Source: Trichoderma breve (taxonomy: Eukaryota > Ascomycota > Sordariomycetes > Hypocreales > Hypocreaceae). Taken from it: a stretch of 64,000 bases of DNA. Location: the NCBI RefSeq assembly GCF_028502605.1, contig NC_079237.1, positions 186,001 through 250,000 on the forward strand, read 5' to 3'. Each line of letters begins with the position of its first letter. Position 1 is the stretch's first letter. Made by a program: the position numbers and the translations under genes. The notes below the pieces were generated by a model. It did not search any database, was not told where the DNA came from, and saw nothing but the letters and a program-made list of their open reading frames with translations. Below are positions 43,601-55,058 of the stretch, in pieces.

Positions 43601-46600
43601 GCTGAGCTTGGTGTGCACGGCAGGTGAGGAGGCGACATCCTGGAGTGCCAATACGGGAACCTGCTCGTTTGTCGATGATGATCCTCCCTTCTTCCAAGCC
43701 TCCTTGAGCGCTCGACCGACCTGCTCCACGTCGTCTGCGTCTGCGTGGGGAGACAGGCCGGGCTGCGTACGCAAAAAGTCAACTGCCTTGGCCTTGGCTG
43801 TGTGCGGCGGGAGAGATCGGACCAAAAGGTCAGAACTGGCAGACGCAGGCTCGGGAGACAGGTCGATCAGGAGAGAGACATTGCGCGGCAAAAGCGTGCG
43901 TACCAGCCGCGTAGGGAGCTTCTCATGGATAAAAATGTACGGTGAGGAACCATTGGCATCTGCGTGATTCTTCGTCGCTGTTGTAAAGACAACTTGCAGG
44001 TCCTGTCTGGCTGCCTCTTTGACCAGGGCGTCCTTGAGGAGCTGGTCGGCCTCATGCACCAGCACAGTTCCGGAGCGTGGTGCGGTGGCGAGGATGGTCT
44101 GCGCAAGGAGATATGCGGCAACACCGCCGAGAGAGGTGCTACTATTAATATTCCCATTCTTGCTAGCCGGTAGAGGCACCGTCCATTCGGTGGGCACACG
44201 TACTCGGGACTCGACAGCAGTGTCGGCCAGCGCGAGGAGCCGTTGACCCGTCTCGGCCTCGGTGCCGACAAACAAGGTGAAATAGCCAACCTCGCGGATC
44301 TTGAGGACTTGTAGCAGCGACTGCTCGACTCGGAGAGTAACGGTATTGCCTGTAGTTGGAGGTGTGGGCAGTACACGCAGCGGCGACACGGTGGCAAGCT
44401 CGAATGACATGCCGTCAGCTGCTGGCTCGAGCACCATGGTCGTCTCGCGCGGATCGAATTCATCATACACAGCGCGGCGGTAGGTGTTGTACCGGTTGTT
44501 GGCCTCTGTGTAAGGGAGCAGTCGCGGGATGAACAATTGGCCGTTGACGTAGTGGTACTCGGGCTCGATGGTCCAGAGGACATTGGTTTCCTCCTCCTTC
44601 TTGAAGCGTGCGCCCAACTCAAGGCGCAGCAGGGCATCGGCGAGAACCTCCGACGTTGGTTCCGTGGCGGCGTCGAAGTCGAGTAACTGCAGAGTGATGG
44701 TCGGATATTCGTGGCGGAGAACACGGGACACTCCGAGGATGATGGACGAGTATGGACGCTCAGCGCGGGCCTCACGTGTGGCCCAGAGGATAGCATGGCC
44801 GTTCCGCCAGAGTGTCTTTAGGCCCTCAATCTTGGGCTCGGTTCGAGTCTCGAGGAGCTGCTCCTCCAGCTCCGTCAGGCAGAGAACAGAGCTCCCAGAG
44901 GCCAGGTCGTACCCGTCGAGTTCTTCAATAGACTCGAGGAACGTGACGGCTGCGTAGCGCGGGCTAATCAGGGCACTTACACCCTTAGCCAGCTTGGCAA
45001 TGGCTTCTGTGCGTCCGCCTACAATGACCAGCTGGCCGGTGCCCTGGGTCGGAGCGGGAGCGGCTAGGGGAGCACGCAGACTATTAACACGGTCATCGAC
45101 GGCCTGGCTGGCAAAGGCGGAGAACCATTGCAGCTTGTTCTTGCTGCCGGTGGAAAAGGGGGTGGTCGTGTCGATGCCACTGAAGCCGTGTCGGCGTGTT
45201 AGTGAATCCCAATGATCCAATGGCAGAGATGGCCCATTGCTGTCGGCCCACCACCCGGGTAGACCGCCGAGAATGGTGCTTAGGCTCAGGGAGTCGTTGC
45301 TGTTGATCTCCAACGCAACTAGATAGCCGCCAGGCCTCAGGAGCTTCCTCACATTGGCAAGCGTCTCGTCCAAGTCGACGGCGGCATGCAGGGCTGCCGA
45401 CGCCAGCACGACATCGAATGAGCCTTCCCCTAGTCCCTGCTCCGCTGGTGGTTGGTTAATATCGTATGTCGTGACCACCAAGCGATCGGCCAAGTCACGG
45501 AAACGGTGCTGGACGCCCTCCAAGGACTCGGCCGAGACGTCAGTGTAAGTGTAAGAGGAGAAGGCATCGCCAAGGGCGGGTAGGATCGAGGTAGTCGAAC
45601 CACCTCCAGTTCCCGCTCCAATCTCGAGGATATGCATGCGCGGGAACCGGTGGGCGATCTGGGCGGCAACGCGGGCGTACCACACGTTTGCGTTCTCCTG
45701 TCCCGGCTGCGCCGTCAGCTGCTGGTAGAACCGGCTCAGCAGCTCGTCCTTGGCCAGGTGCTCCAGGATGCTGCCACCAGCGCGGATCTCATCAGCCAGA
45801 TGGCTGCCCGCCACCTCCAACAGCCGCATGTAGTCGTGCTTGTGGTGCTTGGCGATGAGAGAGTTGACAAAAGCTGCCGTGTCCTTGAGCGCCTCCTGCG
45901 GCACGTAGGGATGATCCCCTCGCGAAACAGTTTCTACCGTGCGAGCAGCAAAGTCCAGCAAGTTCTGGTGATGGCCCAGGGCATCGGCCTTCTCCCACTG
46001 CGTCATAGTCTCGTGGAGGCGGCGTAGATAGAAGAAGCCCACACGCTCGGCTGCCAGCAAGGCTGTGTCGTTTTCAGATGATGACACTCCCTTATCGTCG
46101 CTCTCTTCGCCCTTCATGGCCACATTGGCATCAGGGGCAGCCAGGCGGTAGTCGTAGCGGGTGTAAATGACAGCATCGTCACGAGGTGTTGGCGCCGCAA
46201 ACGGTTGGAGCTCAACCGACTCAAACTGAACAAACGGGTGCGCTTGTGCTGACCCGCCAGAGTACACGTCAATATCAACCATCATATGGCCCTCAGGCGT
46301 CGCACGAGTGGATGTCTGGTACTGTAGGGTGCGGTCACGAGCCTCGCTAGTGTTGCAAAAGTATGGGTTTATGACGATGGAGCGGAAGGTCGTTGGCACG
46401 CAGAGAGTAAAGAGACGGTTGTCGTGCGGGTGGCTGTAGGCGGCGAAGCCCGTCTGGATGGCCGAGTCGAGCCAGCCCGGGTGGACCAAGAGCTTATCCT
46501 CCCAGCCGTTGCCAGACTCGTCCTCGATCTCGCCCATGGCCCAGCCCATCTTGCGGTGGATCGCCCGCACACCTGTGAACGGCGAGCCGTAGGTATAGCC

Positions 46601-49600
46601 CAACTTGGTGAACTGTGAGTACAGGCGTTCGGGCTCCGCCTCCACCAGGTTGATCTCGTCATGGCGAACTGCAGGCAGCGTGTCTGACCCGGCTTCGAAC
46701 AAGGTAGCCGTGATAGTAGCGCTGAAGTTGAGGGTTAACGGTGTGCCACTATCAAACGGCCGGCCAGAGTGGCAGGTAATGCGGCCGGAGAGTTCGTCGT
46801 CGGTGGACCGCACCAAGCTCAGTGTCACCTTGGTTTCCATGCCAGCACTTTCGTCATCAAACGAGAGAGCGCGGCCAATGACGGCGTTTTCAATGGAGAT
46901 GAGCCCCAGCTTGCGGCCAGCAGCAGCAGCGGCGACGGCTTCTACGGCCAAGGAGACAAAGCCCATCGCGGGGAAGACACTTTGGCCCTGTAATGCGTGG
47001 CCCTGGAGCCAGCTGTTCTCGGAGGGACGCAGGACATTGCGCCATGAGACCTCGTCGGCCGTCTCCGTCTCTACCAACCGTCGCCCCAAGAGCGGGTGTG
47101 GCAGCGCATGTAGGTGTCGGTGGGCGCCCGAGAAGCGGGTGAGCGAGTAGAAAGAACGGGAGTGGTCAAAGGGATAGGTCGGGAGGTTGGTCAGGGGCTG
47201 CTTGGGCAACGACGCAGCACCAGAAATCAGCTTCTCAAACTCGTCAAAGTTCACCGACGAGGCACCCAGGTGCGTCCAAATGAAACCGACAGCCAATGCC
47301 AGAGTTTCTACGTCGTCCTTTTTCCGGGCTAGCAGTCCCGTATAGGGAATTTTGTGCCCGGTTGCATGCTCTATCGTATCGAGGGCCGGACCCTTGAGCG
47401 CGGGATGGGGACCGTACTCAATGGCCAAGTCCATCGGCCCGGCTTCAGTGACTGCCTGCGATACGGCCGGCTCGAACAAGACGGCGTTGGCCATATTTTC
47501 AACCCAGTACTGGGGAGACTGGACGTCCTCTTTAGTCATGACACGACCGCCCTCGACGACACTGGAGAACCACTTTGTGCCGTTGCCCTCCTCCACAGCG
47601 TAGCCAGCCCTTGCGAGGCCAGCGAGATAAGGCTCCGCACACGGCTTCATGTGGGCAGAGTGGTATGCCGTGTCGACTTGTAACCGGCGCGCAAACTTGC
47701 CTTCGTCCTTGAAGATGGCGACAGCCTCGTCGATGGCATCTTCGTCACCTGATAGGGTGATGCTGGTCAGGGAGTTGCGTGCGGCGACCTGGATCCCTCC
47801 AAGAAGTTCGCAGAGCTCTTGAGCATCTTCAAACGAAGTACCGGCAGCCATCATAGCACCAGGGCCTCCAGCGCGGGCCAGCCTGGCATAGAGGCCACGA
47901 TAGTGAGCAACGCGGATCGCAGTGGCCGCCGACAGGAAGCCGGCGGCATACGCAGCGCCGATCTCGCCGGATGAGTGACCTACTACAGCACGCAACTGGA
48001 TGCCCGCGGCCCTGAGTAGGTCCACGAGTACGATCTGTACGGCTGTGCATATCGGCTGAGATATGGTTGCTTCGGACATCCGAGAGGACTTGGGGTTGGC
48101 AAGGAGTTGCCCGCTCAGCGTCCAGTCGGGTCGGTCGCCATCGGGGAGCGTGGCCAGGGCTCGCTGAAGCTCGGCAATGCGCTGGGCAGCAAACGGCGAT
48201 TCCTCTATGAGCCTTGCTCCCATTCGCGCCCACTGGGCTCCTTGGCCAGTGAACACGCCGAGAATAGAGGGCTTGGATACGTCGAAATAACGAGTAGTCA
48301 GTTCGCTACCGCCGGCATCGGCGTCGGCGAGCAGCCCATTAATCCTCTTGACGGCCTCGTTAATGTCAGCAGCAAAGATGGGCTTGCGGAAAGGGAGCGT
48401 CGACCGGCGTGTCTGTAGTGTGTAAGCCAAGTCGCGCATGTTAGTGTCCGGATTCCCCTGGAGGTAGGTCCGTAGGTCATCGAGAGTGGCGCGGATGGTA
48501 GACGAAGAAGCAGCCGAAATGGTGAGTGGCGTAAATGCTGGCACAGCAGCAGCAGCGGCCTTGTTGTTCGGTGTTTGAGGCTCATAGTACTCGAGAATGG
48601 CATGTGCATTGGTGCCACCGAACCCTGCCACGGCATAACATAAGCCGGTCAGTTCCATAACAACTCTCAACTCGCCTTTAGCTTTTATCAATCTTGGACT
48701 CACCGAAACTGTTGACACTAACTCGGCGCGGCTGGCCGGGAAGCGTACTCGGCCAGGGCGTGGCGGAGGTAGGAATCTTGAGGTTATCGTAGAACGGGGC
48801 GACTTTGTCACTTAGCCTCTTGAAATGAAGATTGGGGGGGATGATGCCATGCTGCATGGCCATGACAGAGCCGATCACACTGGCAAGGCCGGCGGCACCC
48901 TCGGTGTGTCTGTGCGAGCCCAAGGGCCAAAGTGTCAGTACATGGTGAGACGAACAGTCTTGGAGGCAAACAGTCACTTGGGACGTACCCGACAACGGTC
49001 TTGATAGAGCCCACATATAGCGTATCAGTCGGCTTGCCATGCCCGAACAAGGATCGCGCGATGGCTTCCGATTCCTGCGGGTCACCGGCTTGCGTACCAG
49101 TGCCGTGCGCGTGGAAGAACTGGGGGCGATCTTTCGGATCGTTGATGTCAAGCCCGGCACGGGCATAGGTATCCCGGATGAGCTGTGCCTGAGCGATGTT
49201 GCTGGGCATCGTCATACCTGCCGTCTTACCGTCCTGGTTTACTGTGGTGATCGAGGTGTATTTAGTACCGCGATCAAGTACATTGACAATAAATGCATTA
49301 AAGAAAAAGAAAGAAACATGATGACAGAGGAGAAGAGAAACTTACCAGCTGTCCCGCGAATCACGCAGTCAATGTGGTCGCCGTCTCTCAGTGCCGCACT
49401 AAGCGGCTTCATCACAACGGCCGCAATACCCTCACCGCGAGCATAGCCGTCAGCTGCAGCATCCCACATCTTGCTGGTGCCCGTTGGTGACAGCATGCGA
49501 AGGCTGCTCTCTTTGATAAACATGCCTATGGTGGACAAAGTCCAGCCGTGTCAGCATCAACCAGTTCCGCCTCTCGAGAATAGCATTGTGCGTAGCAATG

Positions 49601-50317
49601 CTGCCAGAAACTCACCAGGAGCCACGATCAGGTTGGCGCCGGCCGCAATGGCGATCGGGCATTCGCCATTTCGCAGGGCTGTCACACCCTGGTGAACTGC
49701 CACCAACGAGGACGAGCAGGCCGTGTCAATCGTCATGCTAGGTCCGTGCCAGTCGAAGAAGTAGGAGACCCGATTTGAGATGATGGCACGGCTGTCACCC
49801 GTGGCAGCATATGTCGGGGCCAGGTCCCAGTCCCGATTAACGATCTGAGCCCAGTCGTCACACATCATGCCAACATACACGGCTGTGTTAGATCCCCGAA
49901 GACCTTCAATGGTTTGGCCACCGGCGCACCTAGAGATGGGGGGCCAAATGGGTCAGCTAGCACAAAGAAACACTAAAAAGACAAAGCAACGTACAGAGAG
50001 TCGTAAACAGTCTCCATGACTAGGCGCTGCTGTGGGTCGATAGCCTCGGCCTCTGCTGGTTGGATGTTGAAGAAGGTGTTGTCAAACCGGGTCACGTCTT
50101 CTTCGATGAAGTACGCGTTTGGCGCGTTCAAGGCGCCGTGTTGGGAGCCATTGGTGTGGAAGAATCCGGTTGCATCGAAACGGTCAGCAGGAACACGCTT
50201 GGAGAGGTCGCGTGGCGACTGGATCAAGTCCCATAGCTTCGAGGGTGAGTCTGAGCCGCCTGGGAAGCGGCATGCCATGCCAATGATGGCGATAGGCTCC
50301 TGTTCTGACACTGCCAT
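37679..50317 (-). CDS. Hybrid PKS-NRPS, 4050 aa: KS-AT-DH-cMT-psiER-KR-ACP-C-A-T-R
   Basis: Seven exons (50317-49995, 49929-49616, 49525-49346, 49241-48989, 48909-48704, 48624-40726, 40656-37679) keep one frame of 4051 codons. KS has Cys179 (DTACSSSL), His318 (HGTGT) and His358 (VGHTEGAAG). AT has Ser643 (GHSSGE). DH has His968 and Asp1145. cMT has LEIGAGTGG at 1425. An ER-like stretch (about 1850-2050) lacks a nucleotide-binding motif, so ER is supplied in trans. KR has Ser2259/Tyr2272 and ACP has Ser2447. A Pro/Ala linker (about 2510-2530) leads to C (HHISMDG, 2734), A ([11 protein letters not shown], 3227), T (GGNS, Ser3656) and a reductase-like terminal domain (TGATGSLG, 3736). The enzyme builds a reduced polyketide, joins it to one amino acid and releases it as a tetramic acid or aldehyde. 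By hand alignment the A pocket reads D-G-K-V-A-F-T-V-S. Its Lys (3278) suggests an acidic side chain. Confidence 0.93.
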
Positions 50318-51404
50318 TTTGGGTGTGTAGGGTGGACGGTGCCTCAGTTGCGTACTATCTACGACAGGATGAGAGGGATGAAGCACCAGGAGAAGTGGTG
50401 AGAGGTCGAGGCTGAACCAGAGTCAAGTGAAAAGCCTTTGAGTGTTGAAGCCTTGTTGTGCTTAAGTGTTGAAGAAACGTGCCTCGACACTGGGCTGCAA
50501 GGATCACGGAAGCACTAACATTCGATGCTAGCTTTGACAAGCTGTCTGTCCAATCTTGGATTGGTTGGAGAGTTAAAGTTATGATTGCAAGAGCTGGGGA
50601 TGTTGATATATTGGCAACTCCAGCACGACCACTTAAAGTTAGTGATTAGATTCTGCCTGACATATTGAATCGATTGGCCTGTGGGTCATCTTCTTCCATC
50701 GGCTGTAAGACGAGACGTTGGCAGCGATCTCGGTGCTTCCCTCGTGAGCAAAATGGGCTGAGTGGAAAGGCCACGACCTGATTTCGGATACAGCTGAGAT
50801 TAACGATGATAGATCAGACGCCTACTTTTCTCGATATTTTCCGTCTTACACATGGCGGAGTGGCCTTGTGTGCCTGAACTGAACACTGGCCCTTGGCTGC
50901 TATTCGTTGGCTCGGAAAATCCTAATACCAACGCCAACCCGATTAACACCGAGTTTAAAATACCATAGTCGGGAAGGCCTGGACAGCCCATATACCGGTT
51001 CACTTCTCTGCCTTGCCTCTGAATTCTTCTCGGTGTGGCTAGAGCAGAATCGATGCAGCAGGCGAAGGAAGCCATCAGCCGGAGTGTTTCGGAGCTTTTC
51101 GGCCAACGCGGTAAGCTTGCGTTAACAACGGCATTCTCTTGAGAACAGCACGAAGAATACCTCAGTATGCATTCAATCATTTTCGTTATATGATGTAGTA
51201 AGATTTCTATGCTTGCTAGCGTTCGGTAATATTGATTAGACAGACGCAGGGTGTCGCTGAACCCATTCCCAGCAGGATGCTTCGTACTCACTAGTAGTTT
51301 ATATACCGATTTTTTAATGAATACTCGACGGAAGAAGCAACTATAGAATTTTCAACGGTTTCGACGGTGTGTTTGGACACTCAGCTGGACCATTTACAAG
51401 CAAA
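50318..51404. promoter_or_regulatory. Shared divergent promoter of PKS-NRPS and trans-ER
   Basis: The 1.09 kb between the two divergent start codons holds no gene. The arrangement predicts co-regulation of the synthase and its enoyl reductase. I did not identify a clear TATA box or a repeated regulator site here. Confidence 0.6.
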
Positions 51405-52565
51405 ATGGCGGCCACATCTACGACGCAGACGGCCTTGGTCGGTGGTCCCAAAGGCGACATCATCCTTTCCAACTCGGCTCCGCTCCCACAGGGACCGCTC
51501 CAAGACCATGAGCTGGCCGTGGCCGTCAAGGCCATCTCAATCAACCCAGTCGACACGAAAATGACGGGTCCCTACCACACCGAAGGTGCCATTCTGGGAT
51601 GCGACTTTGCCGGGCTGGTAACGGCCGTGGGGCCGATTGCCGCGGAATGGGGCTTCCGGGAGGGAGACCGGGTCGCCGGCACCGTCATCGGGCTCAACTC
51701 ATTGAGGCCTAGCGTCGGGGCCTTTGCAGAGAACACAGTGTGCTCGGCGTGGGGAGCTCTTAAGATCCCCGCCGACTGGACCTTTGCGCAGGCGGCGGGC
51801 GGCATGGGAGGACTCGCGTGGATCACGACGTCGTGGGCGCTGTTCCACGCCATGGGCTTGCCGGCCGGGCCTCAGCTGGAGCCTCTCAACGGCCGCCTCC
51901 CGCCGCCTCAGCTGGAGCCCAAGATCAACATTGTCACAGCTCACAGCTCTGGTGATGACACCTCGAAGCCGGTGACGACGGTGCTGGTCAGCGGCGGGGC
52001 CAGTTATACAGGCACAGCGGCCATCCAGTTGCTCAAGCTGGCCGGATTCACCGTCATCGCGACGTGCTCTGCACGCAGCTTCGAGTTGGTGCGCTCGTTC
52101 GGGGCCGATGCCACCTTTGATTATGCCTCGCCAACAGCCGCCGAGGAGATACGCGCCTACACAGGCAACTTGCTGCGCCTGGCCATCGACTGCGTCACCA
52201 CCCCCGAGTCGTCGCGCCTCTGCTATGCTGCCATGAGCCGCCTTGGTGGCCGCTATGTGGCGCTCGATCCCTACAGCGACGCCGTGGCAGCGACACGCGC
52301 CGTTGTTCGTCCTAGCTGGGTTTTTGGCCTCGAACCCCTAGGCGACGAGATCGCCTGGCCAGAGCCGCATACCAGGAAGCCAAACCGCATCGCCCAGGAC
52401 TTTCTCGAGGTTTGGAGTCGCACAATGCAGGGCCTCGTGGATCGTAAGCTCATCCGTTTCCACCCACAGCTGGTGCGCGATGACGGATTGGCTGGTGCAT
52501 TGGAGGGTTTGGATGATATTCGGACTGGGAGAGTCTCAGGCAAGAAGCTGCTCTACAACTTGTGA
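51405..52565 (+). CDS. Trans-acting enoyl reductase partner of the PKS-NRPS
   Basis: Single exon, 386 residues from the ATG at 51405. A 12-codon in-frame extension upstream has no ATG. It is a medium-chain (zinc-independent) dehydrogenase of the LovC/TenC type. The GroES-like N-terminal part has ISINPVDTKMTGPYHTEGAI and CDFAGLVTAVG. The NADPH domain has VLVSGGASYTGTAAIQLLKLAG (Gly-rich loop). The C-terminal part ends GLDDIRTGRVSGKKLLYNL, as usual for PKS partner reductases. It would reduce enoyl intermediates on the PKS, whose own ER region is degenerate. It is divergently transcribed from the synthase. Confidence 0.93.
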   Translation: MAATSTTQTALVGGPKGDIILSNSAPLPQGPLQDHELAVAVKAISINPVDTKMTGPYHTEGAILGCDFAGLVTAVGPIAAEWGFREGDRVAGTVIGLNSLRPSVGAFAENTVCSAWGALKIPADWTFAQAAGGMGGLAWITTSWALFHAMGLPAGPQLEPLNGRLPPPQLEPKINIVTAHSSGDDTSKPVTTVLVSGGASYTGTAAIQLLKLAGFTVIATCSARSFELVRSFGADATFDYASPTAAEEIRAYTGNLLRLAIDCVTTPESSRLCYAAMSRLGGRYVALDPYSDAVAATRAVVRPSWVFGLEPLGDEIAWPEPHTRKPNRIAQDFLEVWSRTMQGLVDRKLIRFHPQLVRDDGLAGALEGLDDIRTGRVSGKKLLYNL

Positions 52566-52682
52566 GAAGAATGAGGTTGAGATGGAGAGTGTGGAGGAAG
52601 GAGCAACGGGCAGCTCAGCGGTGGGAGAGAGAGATTGGTAACTACCTAGGTACATGTACCTATAAATGTGCAGGGTAGGTAG

Positions 52683-52764
52683 TCAAGTGGTGGACAGTAA
52701 AACAGGGACTAAAAAGTAAATCAACACACACAAAATTGTCCCTGTTTTACTGTCGCCCACTTGA
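52683..52764. mobile_element. 82-bp MITE-like hairpin with TA(G) flanks
   Basis: The arms 52683-52709 (containing TGGACAGTAAAACAGGGAC) and 52738-52764 (containing GTCCCTGTTTTACTGTC) are complementary at 25 of 27 positions, with a 28-bp centre. Both outer ends are flanked by TAG (52680-52682 and 52765-52767), as expected for a TA target duplication. It is a very short Tc1/mariner-type MITE between the enoyl reductase and the first aldolase gene. Confidence 0.7.
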
Positions 52765-53136
52765 TAGCTTAGGAACAGTCGATCTAGTAACGTATGTAGA
52801 TAGGTAGATATCATGGCCAATAACTGCGGTATCTAGCGTCGTAAAATGTAATTCTACAGGTGTATGTATCTCGGCGTAATGCCAAATTCCAAGCTGGTAG
52901 CCAAGAGATAACCATCTAGCCTGCGCGGGGCTCCATCCAAGGCTTTGCCAATTTACAACTTCTAACTGACATGTAAAACATCGAGAGGTTCCAAACGAAT
53001 CTCATAGGCCACCACTAAGGAACATATCGGAAATATGTGGTTTCCTGTCAGCTGCATAGTGCGTGGTATTGTGCATCTTTGCCAAAGGCTACTGAGAATT
53101 TCTACAACCCAAAAAAAACCCGTACAAAGCATTCCC
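52765..53136. other. Intergenic between convergent genes
   Basis: 3' regions of the enoyl reductase (+) and aldolase (-) genes. No gene seen. Confidence 0.4.
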
Positions 53137-54082
53137 TTATCTCTCTTTTTCGACGTCGGGCAGTGCAGCAATACATCTTGTAGCGCCGCTGGCAATGAGG
53201 CTCGAGTCTATTGCGCAAAGCATGTATCTGACTTGTAGCGTGTTGATGGCCCAATTCTGGATTTCGTAATTGTCATATAACCCAGCCAATCCCATTGTCT
53301 TACCATGTCGCCTACAAGCCTTACTGACCGATTCCAAAGCAGAGCGAAAAGCAGGCGTCTGGAAGCCTCCTGGAACACCTAATTCGATAGAGAGGTCGTT
53401 AGATCCGACCAGGAGCACGTCGACGCCCTCGACTGCCGCGATCTCGTCGACATTCTCAACGGCATCTTTCGTCTCTATCATCACGATGACTGACGAAGCG
53501 GATGTGTTGCTTTCCTCAATGACTCGGTCTTGCGGCATCGGTCTGAGCGAAAATACCGGCAGCTGGCCGGTCATCGATCGGCAACCCGCCGGTGGGTACT
53601 TGGAAATAGAAACGGCAGCTTTCGCGTCCTCTGGACATGGCGGTATTAGAGCTCCGAAGCCATGGTGCGGGGGATCTGGGGATACTTACGAGATGAGTGT
53701 ATATGTGGGAATATCACGCCCATCGCACCGCCATCCAGGACTCTCTGGACGAAGCCATTGCCACACTGGTGTGGGACTCGGACAAAAGGGGTGATGCCTG
53801 CGAGCAGCCCAGCAACAGACAACTGGCTTACATCGTCAATGGACAGCGTCGAGTGCTCCAAATCGATGAAAAGCGAATCGAACCCGGCATTCTTTGCTAG
53901 CTGAACGACTTGTGGGTTCGTATTAAACTTGATGCCAAAGGCCTAGGAGAACAGGTTAGAATTGATGGATGAAGAGCTGCTGTGAGAGTTCCTGTGCCTC
54001 ATTTGGCTGGGCGTTCAAGGCATACCTTGCAAAGCTGCCCGGCAGCAACCTTGGTGGCCAAGGTATTGACGCAAGAAGCCAT
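53137..54082 (-). CDS. HpcH/HpaI-type aldolase (paralogue 1)
   Basis: Exons 54082-54026, 53942-53690 and 53630-53137 encode 267 residues. The first exon is only 19 codons (MASC...AAGQLCK), then a phase-0 intron. Family residues are visible: the catalytic His49 in DLEHS, Arg74 in PFVRVP, and the metal ligands Glu156 in MIETKD and Asp182 in GSNDLS. Members bind a divalent metal and add the enolate of pyruvate to an aldehyde or 2-keto acid. In tetramic-acid clusters such as that of Sch210972, an enzyme of this family is thought to make the 4-hydroxy-4-methyl-glutamate skeleton from two pyruvates. Here pyruvate plus another 2-keto acid is possible. All key residues are kept. Confidence 0.88.
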
Positions 54083-54468
54083 TGTAAGCACCGGCAAGAC
54101 TACTATTTCGACTTACAGACACTCATCGCAGTCAACAGAAGAATAAACCAACTCGAAGTCTTTTCAATGGCTTCTTTTCCAATACTGCCGCTGCTGACTG
54201 CCGTTTTTCCGTGCTGGCGCCGGGGCCCATGTTAGAAACTGTAATCGCAGTTTATCGGTGATACTCGCAACTTGTCGCTCTCCGATAGTTATCCACCGTT
54301 TCCCACGTTTCGGGCCTCGATTTTCCTATATAAACCGTTTCCTTTGTTCCTTTGATGAAGGACATTGTATGCCCGTTTTATTTTCCCCCTTGAGAGAAGC
54401 TGTTACCTGACCCTAACAACTTTCAGCTTTGTGACACTCTCAATTAACGCTATTCCTCACACCTTGTC
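54083..54468 (+). promoter_or_regulatory. Promoter between aldolase 1 and the AHAS relic, with TATA box
   Basis: It separates the divergent aldolase (-) and AHAS relic (+). A TATATAAA element at 54327-54334 is followed by a T/C-rich leader up to the relic's ATG. The promoter of the broken gene therefore still looks intact. Confidence 0.5.
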
Positions 54469-55058
54469 ATGATGCTCCGCTCCGCCAAGACCAGCCTCGC
54501 CGTGAGGAGGACTAGCTCGCAATGCCACTCATGTCTCCCAAGCTCATCGGCCGCCTTAGCCGCGACTTCAGCTCTCAAGACGACACAGAGAGCATATTTA
54601 AATATCACGGCCCAGGGCAAATCTGCAGTAACTGAGTCGCCCGCACAGTGAGTTATAGAGGATCGAGTAGTACACACCCCTGCCTGCTAACGGTGTTCCC
54701 ACCAAATCCTAGCCGGCCATTCAATGTAAGCTCCGAAGACAAAGTCCAGCCATCTGCAAACACTCGCCCCAACGAAACGAACGAATCGTACGTTGACCAC
54801 CACCACAGCCGCCGTCATATATGGCAAGACTAACGGTGCCAGTATAGACTCATCGGGAAGACTGGGGGTGAGAGCTCCAACAATAGCATGCCAAAGAACA
54901 TTAATAGGAGTTTGGGTGTAAGCGAAAGCGTTGAGGGTCAGGTCGCCAACACCTTCAGGCGCCTTTCACCACATGTTAGGGCCAGATCTATTAGGGATCG
55001 GGAGGCATGGCTGGCTCGAGTTAACTCACAGAGAAAGCAGTGGCCTTTTGCGGACTAA
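54469..55058 (+). pseudogene. ilv2: Acetohydroxyacid synthase catalytic subunit (ILV2-like), internally deleted relic
   Basis: Exon 1 (54469-54647) encodes a mitochondrial-targeting-like N-terminus (MMLRSAKTSLAVRRTSS, Arg/Ser-rich). It has a GTGAGT donor, a GCTAACG branch site and a CCTAG acceptor (54712). Exon 2 continues RPFNVSSEDKVQP and NTRPNETNESYV, which is the segment just before the GGEIFHEMM start of the catalytic core in fungal AHAS. The core is absent and a TAA follows within 15 codons. About 110 bases on, in the same frame, MPKNINRS, a VEG and RDREAWLARVNSQRKQWPFA appear. These match the AHAS region between its second and third domains (PKNIN...W...YP in yeast Ilv2). A stop at 55056 follows, and the ThDP-binding domain is missing. 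The copy cannot be catalytic. A functional copy here would have been a self-resistance or precursor-supply gene. Confidence 0.7.
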
